A stretch of 64,000 nucleotides of DNA from Saccharospirillum sp. (GTDB lineage Bacteria > Pseudomonadota > Gammaproteobacteria > Pseudomonadales > Natronospirillaceae), in assembly GCA_022565595.1 (NCBI GenBank), contig JAIUML010000001.1, positions 62,001-126,000 of the forward strand, given 5' to 3'. Each line of letters opens with the position of its first letter. The first letter of the stretch is position 1. The translations under genes and the position numbers were made by a program. Shown in pieces: positions 1-9,251 of this stretch. The notes under the pieces are model-generated. The model worked only from the letters and a program-made list of their open reading frames with translations, ran no database searches and was not told the origin of the DNA.

Positions 1-839
1 GGCACGATGCCCCCGGTAATATAAACCCCACCCTTGGCGCCCAGTGTCAGGGCAACATCGCCAGCGTAATTCCCCAGAATGGCGCAAAACCTGGCCAGTG
101 CTTCTTCGCAAACGACGTCGGTTTTTTCCAGCGCCTGGCGAGAAATATCCGCCGCAGTCAATTTCTGACTGACCTGACCTCGCAGCGAACAAAGCCCCTC
201 GTATATATTCTCCAACCCCATACCGGAAATCAGCCGCTCGTTGGAAACCCGATTATGCTTTTTGAGCAGGAACTGGAGAATGCCAATCTCAACCTCATCG
301 GTGGGCGCAAAATGCGCATGCCCACCTTCGGTCTCCAGGGTTACCGGGCCCGCCTCACCAAAGGCAAGCCCTGCCAGACCCAGGCCGGTGCCGGGGCCAG
401 TAACGGCCATGGGCCAACCGGCCACGGCTTCACCACGCCCAATCTTGATCAGGCCATCTTCACCAAGGTGTGGAATCGAGTTCGCCAGGGCGTTGTAGTC
501 GTTGATGAACTTGAGCGAGGCCAGGCCCAGTTCCGCCTTCAACTCACTGACCTTGAACGACCAGGTGTGGTTGGTCATGGTGATCTGATCCTGATCTGTC
601 GGGCAGGCAATCGCCATCACGGCGTGCTCAGGCGTGTCGTACCCTTTGGCCGGGCCAGCCAGGTAAGCCTTGACCGCCTCACCAATGGTCTCGTAGTCGG
701 CACCGTTCAACGCCTTCACGGCGACCAGTTCGTCATCACCCAGGCTGAGGCCATCGGGCCCACTGAAAGTCTTGATCGGCGCCAGTGCAAAGCGCGCGTT
801 GGTGCCACCGATATCGGCGATCAATCCATACTGGGTCAT
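1..839 (-). CDS. glk: Glucokinase, C-terminus cut by window edge
   Basis: This enzyme phosphorylates glucose to glucose-6-phosphate with ATP in the cytoplasm and so feeds the Zwf/Edd route encoded beside it. The start MTQYGLIADIGGTNARFAL contains the phosphate-binding DIGGTN (residues 9-14). GPGTGLGLA and a LETEGGHAHFAP stretch follow, as in the bacterial Glk family. About 279 codons are present and the frame is open at base 1, so roughly 40 residues lie outside, judged from the family length of about 320. The ATG lies two bases past the edd stop, with GAGG inside the edd end, which implies translational coupling. It is the fourth gene of zwf-pgl-edd-glk. Confidence 0.95.
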   Translation of the reverse strand, partial: MTQYGLIADIGGTNARFALAPIKTFSGPDGLSLGDDELVAVKALNGADYETIGEAVKAYLAGPAKGYDTPEHAVMAIACPTDQDQITMTNHTWSFKVSELKAELGLASLKFINDYNALANSIPHLGEDGLIKIGRGEAVAGWPMAVTGPGTGLGLAGLAFGEAGPVTLETEGGHAHFAPTDEVEIGILQFLLKKHNRVSNERLISGMGLENIYEGLCSLRGQVSQKLTAADISRQALEKTDVVCEEALARFCAILGNYAGDVALTLGAKGGVYITGGIV

Positions 840-841
840 GG

Positions 842-2677
842 TTACTCCTCGAAGTCTTCAAAACGGAAGATGGTGGCGCCTTCTTCTGGCGCATTAACAG
901 CGGCACGCATCGGGCTATAAAGCTCGCGGCCCACACCCCAGAAATTGTCGCTGAGGTCTGCCTTGACTGGCGAACGCTTAGCCCACTCGTCATCGGAAAC
1001 CAGAACCTTCAATTCACCCGTATCGGCGTTCAGAGCAATACGATCGCCCTCTCGTACTTTGGACAGCGGGCCGCCTTCGCTGGCTTCAGGCGACATATGA
1101 ATGGCCGCCGGCACCTTACCGGAGGCGCCACTCATGCGGCCATCGGTGACCAGGGCCACCTTATGGCCTCGATCCTGCAGTACGCCGAGCGGCGGCGTCA
1201 ACTTGTGCAGCTCGGGCATACCGTTGGCTTTGGGGCCCTGAAAACGTACCACCACGATGCAGTCCTTATCCAGATCACCGGCCTTGAAAGCGGCCTGCAG
1301 ATCGTGCTGGCTTTCAAAGATGACGGCCGGTGCTTCGATGATGCGATGTTCCTTCGCGACAGCCGAGATTTTCACCACACCGGTACCCAGATTGCCGTGA
1401 ACCACATGCAGGCCACCCTCAGGGCTATAGGGGTTGCTTGTCGGCCGCACCACGTCCTCATTCAACGACACCTCGGTGCCTTCGCGGAATTCGAGCTGAC
1501 CTTCCTTCAGGAAGGGTTCCTGCGTATAACGATGCAGCCCCTTGCCAACGATGGTGCTGACGTCGTCGTGCAACAGGCCGGCGCCGAGCAGCTCACGGAT
1601 CATGAAGCCCAAGCCACCGGCTGCATGGAAGTGGTTTACGTCCGCCATGCCGTTCGGGTAGACATGTGCCAACGAAGGCACAACATGTGACAGGTCGGAA
1701 AAATCCTCCCACTTGATGATGATGCCTGCCGCACGCGCCATGGCAATGATGTGGATGGTCAGGTTGGTCGAGCCACCGGTGGCCAACAAGCCGACAATGC
1801 CATTGATAAAGGCTTTTTCTGAAAGCACTTCACAGGCTGGCGTGTATTGGCCATTCAGGCGTGTCAGGCGAGCGGCCTGCTGCGTGGCTTCATAGGTCAA
1901 CGCATCACGCAACGGCGTGTTGGGGTTCACAAAGCTGCTGCCCGGTAAATGCAGGCCCATGAACTCCATCAGCATCTGGTTGCTGTTGGCTGTGCCGTAA
2001 AAGGTGCAGGTACCTGCGCTGTGGTAGGAATCAGATTCCGCCTGCAACAGCGCATCCCGATCGACCTTGCCTTCGGCGTATTCCTGACGAATGCGCGCCT
2101 TTTCCTTGTTCGGCAACCCTGATGGCATGGGCCCCGCTGGCACAAAGACGGCCGGCAGGTAACCGAAACGGGCGGCACCGATCACCAGACCCGGAACAAT
2201 CTTGTCGCACACCCCCAGGAACAGGGCGGCATCAAACATGTTGTGTGACAGAGCGATGCCAACGGACTGAGCAATGTTGTCGCGACTGAACAGACTCAGT
2301 TCCATGCCCGGCTGCCCCTGGGTCACGCCGTCACACATGGCAGCGGTCGCACCAGCAACCTGAGCGGTACAGCCCATATCGCGTGCAGCGGCCTTGATCA
2401 TGTCTGGAAAATCCTTGAACGGATGATGGGCGCTGAGCATGTCATTGTAGGCGGTAACAATGCCGAGGTTCGCCGCATTCATCAGCTTGATGGTGTCTTT
2501 TTCAGACTTCGAGCAGGCAGCAAACGCGTGCGCCAGGTTACCGCAACTGAGCTGCTTGCGATCTGGCATGCTGTCGCCTGCCGCTTTCATCCTCGCCAGG
2601 TACTTCTGACGGGAGGCTTTACTGCGCTCCATGACTCGCTCGGTGACCTTGACCAGGCCGGGGTGTAGGGTTGTCAT
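842..2677 (-). CDS. edd: Phosphogluconate dehydratase (Entner-Doudoroff)
   Basis: Edd converts 6-phosphogluconate to 2-keto-3-deoxy-6-phosphogluconate. It is a cytoplasmic [4Fe-4S] enzyme of the IlvD/Edd family. At 611 residues it has the usual length. Both family signatures are present: [10 protein letters not shown] at residues 115-124, and a [16 protein letters not shown] block near residue 515. Cys157 and Cys224 are candidate cluster ligands. The ATG at 2677 is preceded by GAGG. pgl ends 14 bases upstream and glk starts two bases downstream, so this is one operon. No eda (KDPG aldolase) is visible; it may lie beyond glk, outside the window. Confidence 0.97.
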   Translation of the reverse strand: MTTLHPGLVKVTERVMERSKASRQKYLARMKAAGDSMPDRKQLSCGNLAHAFAACSKSEKDTIKLMNAANLGIVTAYNDMLSAHHPFKDFPDMIKAAARDMGCTAQVAGATAAMCDGVTQGQPGMELSLFSRDNIAQSVGIALSHNMFDAALFLGVCDKIVPGLVIGAARFGYLPAVFVPAGPMPSGLPNKEKARIRQEYAEGKVDRDALLQAESDSYHSAGTCTFYGTANSNQMLMEFMGLHLPGSSFVNPNTPLRDALTYEATQQAARLTRLNGQYTPACEVLSEKAFINGIVGLLATGGSTNLTIHIIAMARAAGIIIKWEDFSDLSHVVPSLAHVYPNGMADVNHFHAAGGLGFMIRELLGAGLLHDDVSTIVGKGLHRYTQEPFLKEGQLEFREGTEVSLNEDVVRPTSNPYSPEGGLHVVHGNLGTGVVKISAVAKEHRIIEAPAVIFESQHDLQAAFKAGDLDKDCIVVVRFQGPKANGMPELHKLTPPLGVLQDRGHKVALVTDGRMSGASGKVPAAIHMSPEASEGGPLSKVREGDRIALNADTGELKVLVSDDEWAKRSPVKADLSDNFWGVGRELYSPMRAAVNAPEEGATIFRFEDFEE

Positions 2678-2691
2678 TTTATATTGTCCTC

Positions 2692-3390
2692 TTAGCTGGC
2701 CCAGTAGACGGAAACAGGGACTCGATCCTGGCGTAACACAGTGCGAACGGGCATCTCTTCGACCGGACCTTCGGCCAAAGCGGCCTTTAATGTGGTTTGC
2801 TTGGCATCACCGGACAGGTGAAGCACAATCCAGTCACTGCGCAGAATGCGCTGCAGTGTGAGCGTCATGCGTGGGTTCGGGGCGGTTTTGGGGATAATGC
2901 CGCAGCAGTCGTTTGCATTGGAGGGGTCGATCGCACTGGCCAGCGCGTCCGCTCCGGGGAAGAACGAGGCAGTGTGACCATCTTCCCCCATGCCAAGAAT
3001 GGTTACCGTAATGGCCTCCGGCAGTTCAGCCAACGCCTGATGCAGCTCCGCCTCGGCTTCAAAGGGTGTCTCGGCCTCACCCTTGTGCGCTATAAATTGC
3101 GCCCTGGCAGCCTTGCCAGTCAGCAAATATTCTCGCACCAGACGCTCGTTGCTGGCGTCATCGCTCGGGTCTACCCAGCGTTCATCGACCAGGGTAATCA
3201 CCACCTTTGACCAGTCCAGATCCACTTCACTCAATCCCTTGAACAGGTCGATCGGCGTGCGTCCGCCGGATACCGCCAATGCCGCCTTGCCCGACTGAGC
3301 GATGGCCTTGCTTAAACGGCTACTGATTTCACTGATCAATTTATCGGTCAGGGCGTCGCGGGTTTCGAATACTCGTTGTTCCAGTGCCAT
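2692..3390 (-). CDS. pgl: 6-phosphogluconolactonase
   Basis: Pgl hydrolyses 6-phosphogluconolactone, the Zwf product, to 6-phosphogluconate. The 232-residue protein is of the DevB/SOL type and has the usual length. It carries an N-terminal VSGGRTP loop (residues 41-47), LVDERWV (residues 66-72) and [15 protein letters not shown] near residue 137, all family hallmarks. The start is an ATG with GAGG six bases upstream. It sits 14 bases after zwf and 14 bases before edd, so the three successive enzymes are translated from one message. Confidence 0.96.
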   Translation of the reverse strand: MALEQRVFETRDALTDKLISEISSRLSKAIAQSGKAALAVSGGRTPIDLFKGLSEVDLDWSKVVITLVDERWVDPSDDASNERLVREYLLTGKAARAQFIAHKGEAETPFEAEAELHQALAELPEAITVTILGMGEDGHTASFFPGADALASAIDPSNANDCCGIIPKTAPNPRMTLTLQRILRSDWIVLHLSGDAKQTTLKAALAEGPVEEMPVRTVLRQDRVPVSVYWAS

Positions 3391-3404
3391 AAATGCCTCT
3401 TCAA

Positions 3405-4886
3405 TTAGTTACTTTCGTGCCAGCTGCGTCCATCTCTTGCGACCAGCTCGAAGGCGGCCTGGGGGCCCCAACTACCGGCCGGATAGGCGTGCGGCGCAAT
3501 GGTGGATTGATGCCAGCCATCCAGCACCGCGTCGGCCCAAACCCAGGCGGCCTCGACTTCATCGCGATGCACAAAGAGCGTTGAGTTGCCGCGAATGACA
3601 TCCAGAATCAATCGTTCGTAAGCCTCGGGCACTCGGTTGTCGGCGAGGTGATCCGGCATGGACAGGTTCAACGTCACCGGGGTCACCTGCATGCGCTCAC
3701 TGAGGCCTGGCAGTTTATTCATCATATACAACTGAATGGATTCTTCCGGTTGCAGGCGAATCACCAGCTTGTTGGAGCTCAGGTTGGAGCCATCCGGAAA
3801 GATGGAGTGGGGTACGTCCTTGAACTGGATGACAATCTCACTGTAACGTGCGGGTAGCCTTTTGCCGGTGCGCAAATAAAAGGGCACACCGCGCCAGCGC
3901 CAGTTGTGAATATCGGCACGGATGGCAACAAAGGTTTCAGTCATCGATTCAGGCTTGCCGCCCTCTTCGTCCTTGTAACCCGGCACCTGAACCCCGTTGA
4001 CGTTGCCCGAGGTGTATTGAGCGCGCACCGTATTGCGGCGAACCCGGTCGATGCTCATTTTCTTCAGCGATTTGAGCACCTTCAGTTTTTCGGCGCGGAC
4101 GGCATCCGGGTCCAACGACACCGGTACGCCCATGGCCACCAGACACAGCAATTGCAACAGGTGGTTCTGAATCATATCGCGCAAGGCACCGGAGTCGTCG
4201 TAATAACCCCAGCGCCCTTCAACGCCAACGGTCTCGGCAACGGTGATCTGGACATTATCAATATGAGCATTGGTCCAGACCGGCTCAAAGAGCGCATTAC
4301 CAAAACGGACGGCCAACAGGTTCTGAACCGTTTCCTTGCCCATATAGTGGTCAATGCGATAGATGTTGTTTTCGTCAAATACGGCCGAGACCGCGTCATT
4401 GATCAGTTTCGATGTTTCCAGACTCTTGCCGATGGGCTTTTCCATGACGACGCGGCAACGGTTACTGACCAGGCCGGCTTTTTTCAGGTTGCTGCAAATG
4501 TCACCAAAGAAATCCGGTGCTGTTGACATATAATAGACGGTATCCTGCTCCTTGAAGCCTTTGCCAAGAGCGTCAGACAGCAACTTGAACGTCTCCGCTT
4601 TGGTTGCATCCACAGCGGCGTAGTTCAGGCGTTCCGAGAAACGAGTCCAGACATCGGCATCCCAATCCTCTTTTTTAACGAACTCCTGAAGTCCTTTTTT
4701 GACCATTTTTAGATAGCCATCCCGACCCAGATCGGTTCGGGAAGCACCAATGACCTGGGTACCCTCTCCCAGATAACCGGCACGATCCAGGTTGTAGAGT
4801 GCAGGCAGCAGTTTCCGAATGGCCAGGTCGCCATTGCCGCCAAAGATGACAACATTGCACGGGAAACTGACGTTGGATTGAATCAT
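3405..4886 (-). CDS. zwf: Glucose-6-phosphate 1-dehydrogenase
   Basis: Zwf oxidises glucose-6-phosphate to the lactone and makes NAD(P)H, the entry step of both the Entner-Doudoroff and oxidative pentose phosphate routes. The 493-residue protein has the nucleotide-binding FGGNGDLA (residues 15-22), the conserved substrate-binding RIDHYMGKE (177-185; HYLGKE is commoner) and the C-terminal domain of the family. The ATG at 4886 follows GGAG at a good distance. It is first in the leftward operon. Two HexR-like boxes lie in the region shared with divergent hexR, so it is probably repressed by HexR and induced when KDPG accumulates, as known in Pseudomonas and Shewanella. Confidence 0.97.
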   Translation of the reverse strand: MIQSNVSFPCNVVIFGGNGDLAIRKLLPALYNLDRAGYLGEGTQVIGASRTDLGRDGYLKMVKKGLQEFVKKEDWDADVWTRFSERLNYAAVDATKAETFKLLSDALGKGFKEQDTVYYMSTAPDFFGDICSNLKKAGLVSNRCRVVMEKPIGKSLETSKLINDAVSAVFDENNIYRIDHYMGKETVQNLLAVRFGNALFEPVWTNAHIDNVQITVAETVGVEGRWGYYDDSGALRDMIQNHLLQLLCLVAMGVPVSLDPDAVRAEKLKVLKSLKKMSIDRVRRNTVRAQYTSGNVNGVQVPGYKDEEGGKPESMTETFVAIRADIHNWRWRGVPFYLRTGKRLPARYSEIVIQFKDVPHSIFPDGSNLSSNKLVIRLQPEESIQLYMMNKLPGLSERMQVTPVTLNLSMPDHLADNRVPEAYERLILDVIRGNSTLFVHRDEVEAAWVWADAVLDGWHQSTIAPHAYPAGSWGPQAAFELVARDGRSWHESN

Positions 4887-4915
4887 GTATGGCTCCAGAA
4901 CTTGGCGAAAAGCGA

Positions 4916-4930
4916 TGTAATTTTATTCCA
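4916..4930. promoter_or_regulatory. HexR box proximal to zwf
   Basis: TGTAATTTTATTCCA matches the published gammaproteobacterial HexR consensus TGTARTTWWATTACA in 14 of 15 positions. It lies 30 bases upstream of the zwf start codon, where a bound repressor would block transcription. Confidence 0.65.
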
Positions 4931-4965
4931 ATTTTACGGCATAAGTGTATCGATGTCGCCCATTA

Positions 4966-4979
4966 TTGTAATTTTACAA
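4966..4979. promoter_or_regulatory. Second HexR-like palindrome (zwf/hexR gap)
   Basis: TTGTAATTTTACAA is a perfect palindrome of the TTGT...ACAA type bound by Pseudomonas HexR. A further ACAA overlaps at 4979-4982. It is 80 bases from zwf and 160 bases from hexR, so it could serve both divergent promoters. Confidence 0.6.
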
Positions 4980-5139
4980 CAATGAATTCCTGCTCTATGC
5001 TGGCTGCTGATGGATAGTAGAATGTCATTACGCCGGGTTGCCCAAGGCTCTTTGCACCATTTGAGCACAGGGCGCTTTCACTGCGGAGGCGAATTACCTA
5101 CAATCCTGCGGCATTTAAACCTTCTGGAACCTCGAACGC

Positions 5140-6000
5140 ATGTCACAGAACATTCTGGAGCGCCTGAAGTCCAACCCGAGTTGCCTGAGCAAGAGCGAGC
5201 GCAAGGTGGCCCAGGTCATTCTGGAAGACCCGAACAAGGCCATACGCTCCAGCATCGCCAGCCTGGCCAAGGCCGCCAATGTGTCCGAGCCGACGGTCAA
5301 TCGCTTTTGCCGCAGCCTCGATTGCACCGGCTTCCCGGACTTCAAACTGAAACTGGCGCAATGCCTGGCCACCGGCACGCCCTATGTCAGCCGGAACGTT
5401 GAAGCCAGCGACAATGTCGAGGAATACAGCAGCAAAATCTTCGAGGCGACCATGAGCGCCATCTCGGACGCCAAACGCGCCATTGACCCAAATGCCTTAC
5501 ATCGCACCGTAGACGCCCTGGCGCAGGCGCGCCGTATCGAAATCTACGGCCTGGGCGCTTCCGGCAGTGTCGCCCAGGACGCACAACATAAACTGTTTCG
5601 CCTGAACACCCCCTGCGTTGCCTATACCGATGTATTGCAACAGCGCATGGCCGCTGCAGCCACCAAACCCGGTGATGTGGTTTTGATCATTTCCAACACT
5701 GGGCGCACCATTGCCCTGGTCGAGACGGCCCGTATCGCCCGAGATTCCGGCGCAACGGTGATCACCATCACCCAGCCGCATTCCCCATTGGCAAACGAGA
5801 GCCACATACTGCTCGGCGTCGAAAGCCCTGAAAACACTGACATTTACACCCCCATGACTTCTCGGATAGTACACCTCACCGTCATCGATGTGCTCGCCAC
5901 CGGTGTGATTCTGCGCCACGGCCCGGAGTTTCAGAGTCATCTGAAACGCATCAAGGCCGCACTGGCCGATACCCGCTTTAAACTCCCTGATACGGACTGA
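5140..6000 (+). CDS. hexR: RpiR-family repressor HexR
   Basis: HexR represses glucose-catabolism genes and is released by 2-keto-3-deoxy-6-phosphogluconate in characterised relatives. The 286 residues show the RpiR N-terminal helix-turn-helix (about 1-77, with SIASLAKAANVSEPTVNRFCRSL) and a C-terminal SIS sugar-phosphate domain (about 120-260, with YGLGASGSVAQDAQHK and LIISNTGRT). The ATG at 5140 gives MSQNILERLK, typical of the family. It is divergent from zwf and upstream of gap and pyk, the classic HexR neighbourhood. No clear terminator follows it. Confidence 0.95.
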   Translation: MSQNILERLKSNPSCLSKSERKVAQVILEDPNKAIRSSIASLAKAANVSEPTVNRFCRSLDCTGFPDFKLKLAQCLATGTPYVSRNVEASDNVEEYSSKIFEATMSAISDAKRAIDPNALHRTVDALAQARRIEIYGLGASGSVAQDAQHKLFRLNTPCVAYTDVLQQRMAAAATKPGDVVLIISNTGRTIALVETARIARDSGATVITITQPHSPLANESHILLGVESPENTDIYTPMTSRIVHLTVIDVLATGVILRHGPEFQSHLKRIKAALADTRFKLPDTD

Positions 6001-6460
6001 ATGCCGGGCCTTTTCGCCCTATAGCCCCACTGCGGACGCAGAGTGCGCACCACAGACTGCTGCCAACCTTGATTCGCGCACTGGCAAAGTGCGCCTTCTG
6101 AACTATTCTCCCGAAAGCTCCGTAACAAGACGCATCATTCGCTTCCTTGATCTGGCGCAATATTGATGTAATAAAACTACAAAATACTACCAAAGCCGGG
6201 CTAAAGCTGGCAGTATAAGCCCACAATGTTGGATTAATATGAAACTTAGCTACAGAAACCCGGCAAAGCAGTAGGCTGAACGCTCGAGTGAAACGGCCTG
6301 ACAACAAAGGGGCCAGCTCACTCGACATTGGTTTCTACGACTATGGTTTCACACAGCAAAAATTAAACGCTCGATCCCATCAGTGGTTTAAGGGTTCGAG
6401 CACAGACAAACCTAGTATCCGTCGGGTCAGAACCCGTCACTTCTGCTTAAGGAGCACATC
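6001..6460 (+). promoter_or_regulatory. Upstream region of gap (no gene)
   Basis: These 460 bases hold no credible gene in any frame. The region contains the HexR-like box at 6167-6181 and a long leader of about 280 bases before the gap start, preceded by AAGGAG at 6450-6455. A long untranslated leader leaves room for post-transcriptional control, but I recognise no known RNA element. Confidence 0.5.
6167..6181. promoter_or_regulatory. HexR-like box upstream of gap
   Basis: TGTAATAAAACTACA matches TGTARTTWWATTACA in 13 of 15 positions. It lies 280 bases upstream of the gap start. In related bacteria gap is a HexR target. Confidence 0.5.
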
Positions 6461-7486
6461 ATGTCCAATATACGCGTTGCTATTAATGGTTATGGTCGCA
6501 TCGGCCGAAATGTACTGCGTGCGCTGTATGAAGCCAAACAGGCAGGTAACGGCTACCCAATCGAGATCGTTGCCATCAACGACCTGGGCGACTCCAAAAC
6601 CAACGCCCACCTGACCAAGTACGATACGGTTCATGGTCGCTTCAATGCCGATGTCAGCTTTGACGACGAGGGCCTCATCGTCAACGGCGACAAAATCGCG
6701 ACTTACTCTGAGCGCAACCCGGCCGATCTGCCCTGGGCCGACCTGAAAGTCGATGTTGTCTATGAATGCACAGGGCTGTTCACCGACAAGACCAGTGCCG
6801 GCAAGCACATTACCGCCGGCGCAAAAAAAGTCATCATCTCCGCTCCCGGCAAGGAAGTGGATGCGACCGTCGTCTTCGGTGTCAACGACAGCATCCTGAC
6901 CAGTGACATGACGGTGATTTCCAATGCTTCCTGCACCACCAACTGTCTGGCACCTGTTGCCAAGGTATTGAGTGACAGCGTCGGCATTGAATCCGGCTTG
7001 ATGACGACCATTCACTCTTACACCAACGATCAGCGCCTCAGCGACGTTTATCACTCGGACCTTTACCGTGCCCGCGCTGCTGCACTGAACATGATCCCGA
7101 CCAAAACCGGTGCGGCTGCCTTGGTAGGCAAGATTGTTCCGGCGCTTGAAGGCAAGTTTGATGGCATGGCCGTGCGTGTGCCGACCGCCAATGTTTCACT
7201 GGTCGATCTCACCTTCACCGCCAGCAAAGACACCAACGCAAAAGAAATCAACCAGGCCATCAAGGATGCCCTGGCGTCAGACGCAAACCTGGCCAAGGTA
7301 TTGGATGTCAACGTTGAGCCGCTGGTCTCCTCTGACTACAACCACAACAGCTTCAGCTCTATCTTTGATGCCACTCAGACCCGTGTTCAGGGTCGTCTGG
7401 TCAAGGTAATGGCCTGGTATGACAACGAGTGGGGTTTCTCTAACCGCATGCTCGACAGCACCGTTGCCCTGATGAACGCCAAGTAA
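6461..7486 (+). CDS. gap: Glyceraldehyde-3-phosphate dehydrogenase, type I
   Basis: This enzyme oxidises glyceraldehyde-3-phosphate to 1,3-bisphosphoglycerate with NAD(P) in the cytoplasm. The 341 residues contain the dinucleotide fold start [12 protein letters not shown] (residues 10-21), the active-site [12 protein letters not shown] with Cys158, and general base His185 in TTIHSYTND. The [22 protein letters not shown] block marks the GapB/Epd-like branch that sits next to hexR and edd in Pseudomonas, not the E. coli GapA branch. The substrate could in principle include erythrose-4-phosphate, but position and length favour a glycolytic role. AAGGAG precedes the ATG. Confidence 0.93.
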   Translation: MSNIRVAINGYGRIGRNVLRALYEAKQAGNGYPIEIVAINDLGDSKTNAHLTKYDTVHGRFNADVSFDDEGLIVNGDKIATYSERNPADLPWADLKVDVVYECTGLFTDKTSAGKHITAGAKKVIISAPGKEVDATVVFGVNDSILTSDMTVISNASCTTNCLAPVAKVLSDSVGIESGLMTTIHSYTNDQRLSDVYHSDLYRARAAALNMIPTKTGAAALVGKIVPALEGKFDGMAVRVPTANVSLVDLTFTASKDTNAKEINQAIKDALASDANLAKVLDVNVEPLVSSDYNHNSFSSIFDATQTRVQGRLVKVMAWYDNEWGFSNRMLDSTVALMNAK

Positions 7487-7500
7487 GGCACGGCAACCTG

Positions 7501-7521
7501 AACCCGGACTTGTTCCGGGTT
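7501..7521 (+). terminator. Hairpin between gap and pyk
   Basis: AACCCGGA and TCCGGGTT pair over eight bases around a five-base loop. The tail is TGTTGTATC, without a clean T tract, so it may attenuate or protect the gap message more than terminate it. Confidence 0.5.
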
Positions 7522-7573
7522 TGTTGTATCTGTTTGTCCTGTTTGCCTGAATCAAAAAAGAGACGATGAAAGA

Positions 7574-9016
7574 ATGAGACGCACCAAGATCGTGACCACT
7601 CTGGGCCCGGCGACCGACAAGCCCGGCGTACTGGAACAGTTGATTCTGGCCGGCGCCAATGTCGCCCGGTTGAATTTCTCCCACGGCAACGCTGAAGACC
7701 ACAAGCAACGCGCCCAGGCAGTGCATGACATTGCCGACAAACATGGCTTGTCCGTTGGTATTCTCGGTGATCTTCAAGGCCCGAAAATCCGCATCGCGCG
7801 TTTTGCCGAAGGCAAAGTCACACTGGCTAATGATCAGTCCTTCATTCTCGATGTCGATTTCGACAAGACCGCAGGTAACAACGAGCGCGTCGGCATCGAC
7901 TACCCCGCCCTTGCCGAAGACAGCAAACCAGGCGATGTCTATCTGCTGGACGATGGCCGAGTCAAGGTCAGAGTCGAAAAGGTGGTGGGCAGTGAGGTGC
8001 ATACCACTGTCACTCAAGGCGGCGTGTTGTCGAACAACAAGGGCATCAACAAACTCGGTGGTGGTTTGTCCGCCAAGGCATTGACCGAAAAAGACAAAGC
8101 CGACATCAAGACTGCCGCTGAAATTGGCGTCGACTTTGTTGCTGTCTCCTTTCCGCGCAGCGCGGAAGACATGGATGAAGCTCGTCAATTGCTGGCCGAG
8201 GCAGGCTCTACGGCTCAACTCGTCGCCAAGCTGGAGCGTGCCGAAGCCACCCTTGATCACGACAACCTGGATAGAATCATCCTCGCATCCGATGTGGTCA
8301 TGGTTGCGCGTGGTGATCTGGGTGTCGAAATTGGTGACCCGGAACTGATCGGCGTACAGAAACACATCATCAAGCGGGCCCGCACTCTGGATCGGGTGGT
8401 CATCACGGCGACACAGATGATGGAGTCCATGATCGACAACCCGTTCCCGACACGGGCGGAAGTGTTCGACGTTGCGAACGCTGTGCTCGATGGCACCGAT
8501 GCGGTCATGTGCTCTGCCGAAACAGCCGCCGGTGAATACCCGGTCGAGACGGTAAAGGTGATGCACGACGTCTGTCTGGGTGCCGAAAAGCACCCCTTGA
8601 CGACCAGGTCAAAGCATCGCGTTGATCATGCGTTTCACCGGGTTGACGAAACCATTGCCATGTCTGTCATGTATGCGGCCAATCATCTCAAGGGCGTAAA
8701 GGCCATACTGTGCATGACCGAGTCGGGTTCTACGCCACTGTGGATGTCTCGCATCAGCTCCGGCATGCCGATCTATGCCATGACAGCCCACGATACAACC
8801 CGTCGCAAGACAGCGCTCTATCGGGGTGTGGAGCCGATTCCCTTTGATGTATCAGCTGCGCCAATCGATCAGGTCAACCGCCTGGCCGTGGACGAGCTAA
8901 AAAAACGCAATATTGTCAAGGATGGTGATCTGGTACTGCTTGCCTACGGTGATCACCAGGGCGTTCATGGTGGCACCAACACCATGAAGATTGTCAGCGT
9001 CGGCAATATCCTGTAA
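7574..9016 (+). CDS. pyk: Pyruvate kinase (PykA type)
   Basis: The enzyme converts phosphoenolpyruvate and ADP to pyruvate and ATP. The 480 residues match the length of E. coli PykA. It begins [17 protein letters not shown] and shows RLNFSHG, the [10 protein letters not shown] catalytic-lysine segment and the [30 protein letters not shown] block. The C-terminal allosteric domain is complete. It lies 87 bases after gap and upstream of aceE, so gap-pyk-aceEF lays out the path from triose to acetyl-CoA. The ATG follows AAAGAGACG. Confidence 0.96.
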   Translation: MRRTKIVTTLGPATDKPGVLEQLILAGANVARLNFSHGNAEDHKQRAQAVHDIADKHGLSVGILGDLQGPKIRIARFAEGKVTLANDQSFILDVDFDKTAGNNERVGIDYPALAEDSKPGDVYLLDDGRVKVRVEKVVGSEVHTTVTQGGVLSNNKGINKLGGGLSAKALTEKDKADIKTAAEIGVDFVAVSFPRSAEDMDEARQLLAEAGSTAQLVAKLERAEATLDHDNLDRIILASDVVMVARGDLGVEIGDPELIGVQKHIIKRARTLDRVVITATQMMESMIDNPFPTRAEVFDVANAVLDGTDAVMCSAETAAGEYPVETVKVMHDVCLGAEKHPLTTRSKHRVDHAFHRVDETIAMSVMYAANHLKGVKAILCMTESGSTPLWMSRISSGMPIYAMTAHDTTRRKTALYRGVEPIPFDVSAAPIDQVNRLAVDELKKRNIVKDGDLVLLAYGDHQGVHGGTNTMKIVSVGNIL

Positions 9017-9040
9017 AAAGGCGCTCTATATTGAAAAACC

Positions 9041-9075
9041 CCACAAACGGCAGCCTTTTTGGCTGCCGTTTGTGG
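9041..9075 (+). terminator. Perfect 15-bp hairpin after pyk
   Basis: CCACAAACGGCAGCC (9041-9055) and its exact reverse complement (9061-9075) enclose a TTTTT loop. No T run follows, so rho-independent termination is uncertain. The stem would still be very stable and sits 24 bases after the pyk stop. Confidence 0.6.
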
Positions 9076-9251
9076 TTTAAGGGACCAAAAAAAGCGAAAT
9101 TTCGCCAAAAGTTGTTTCCACGCTGGCGTCTTTTTTCGGCTACAGTGTGTGAAGTCTTTTTTTCGTCATCACCGACAGAGGGTTGCGGTGAGACACGTAC
9201 CATGAATCCGTCAATCACGATTCAACCCATAGGGGAAGAGGTCTGAACTTT

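Noticed and set aside
255-920. Open frame of 221 codons on the plus strand
   Set aside because: It is opposite the glk gene, which has strong family motifs; the sequence has no family resemblance.
9076-9251. PdhR box before aceE
   Set aside because: No ATTGGT-N3-ACCAAT-like palindrome is present.
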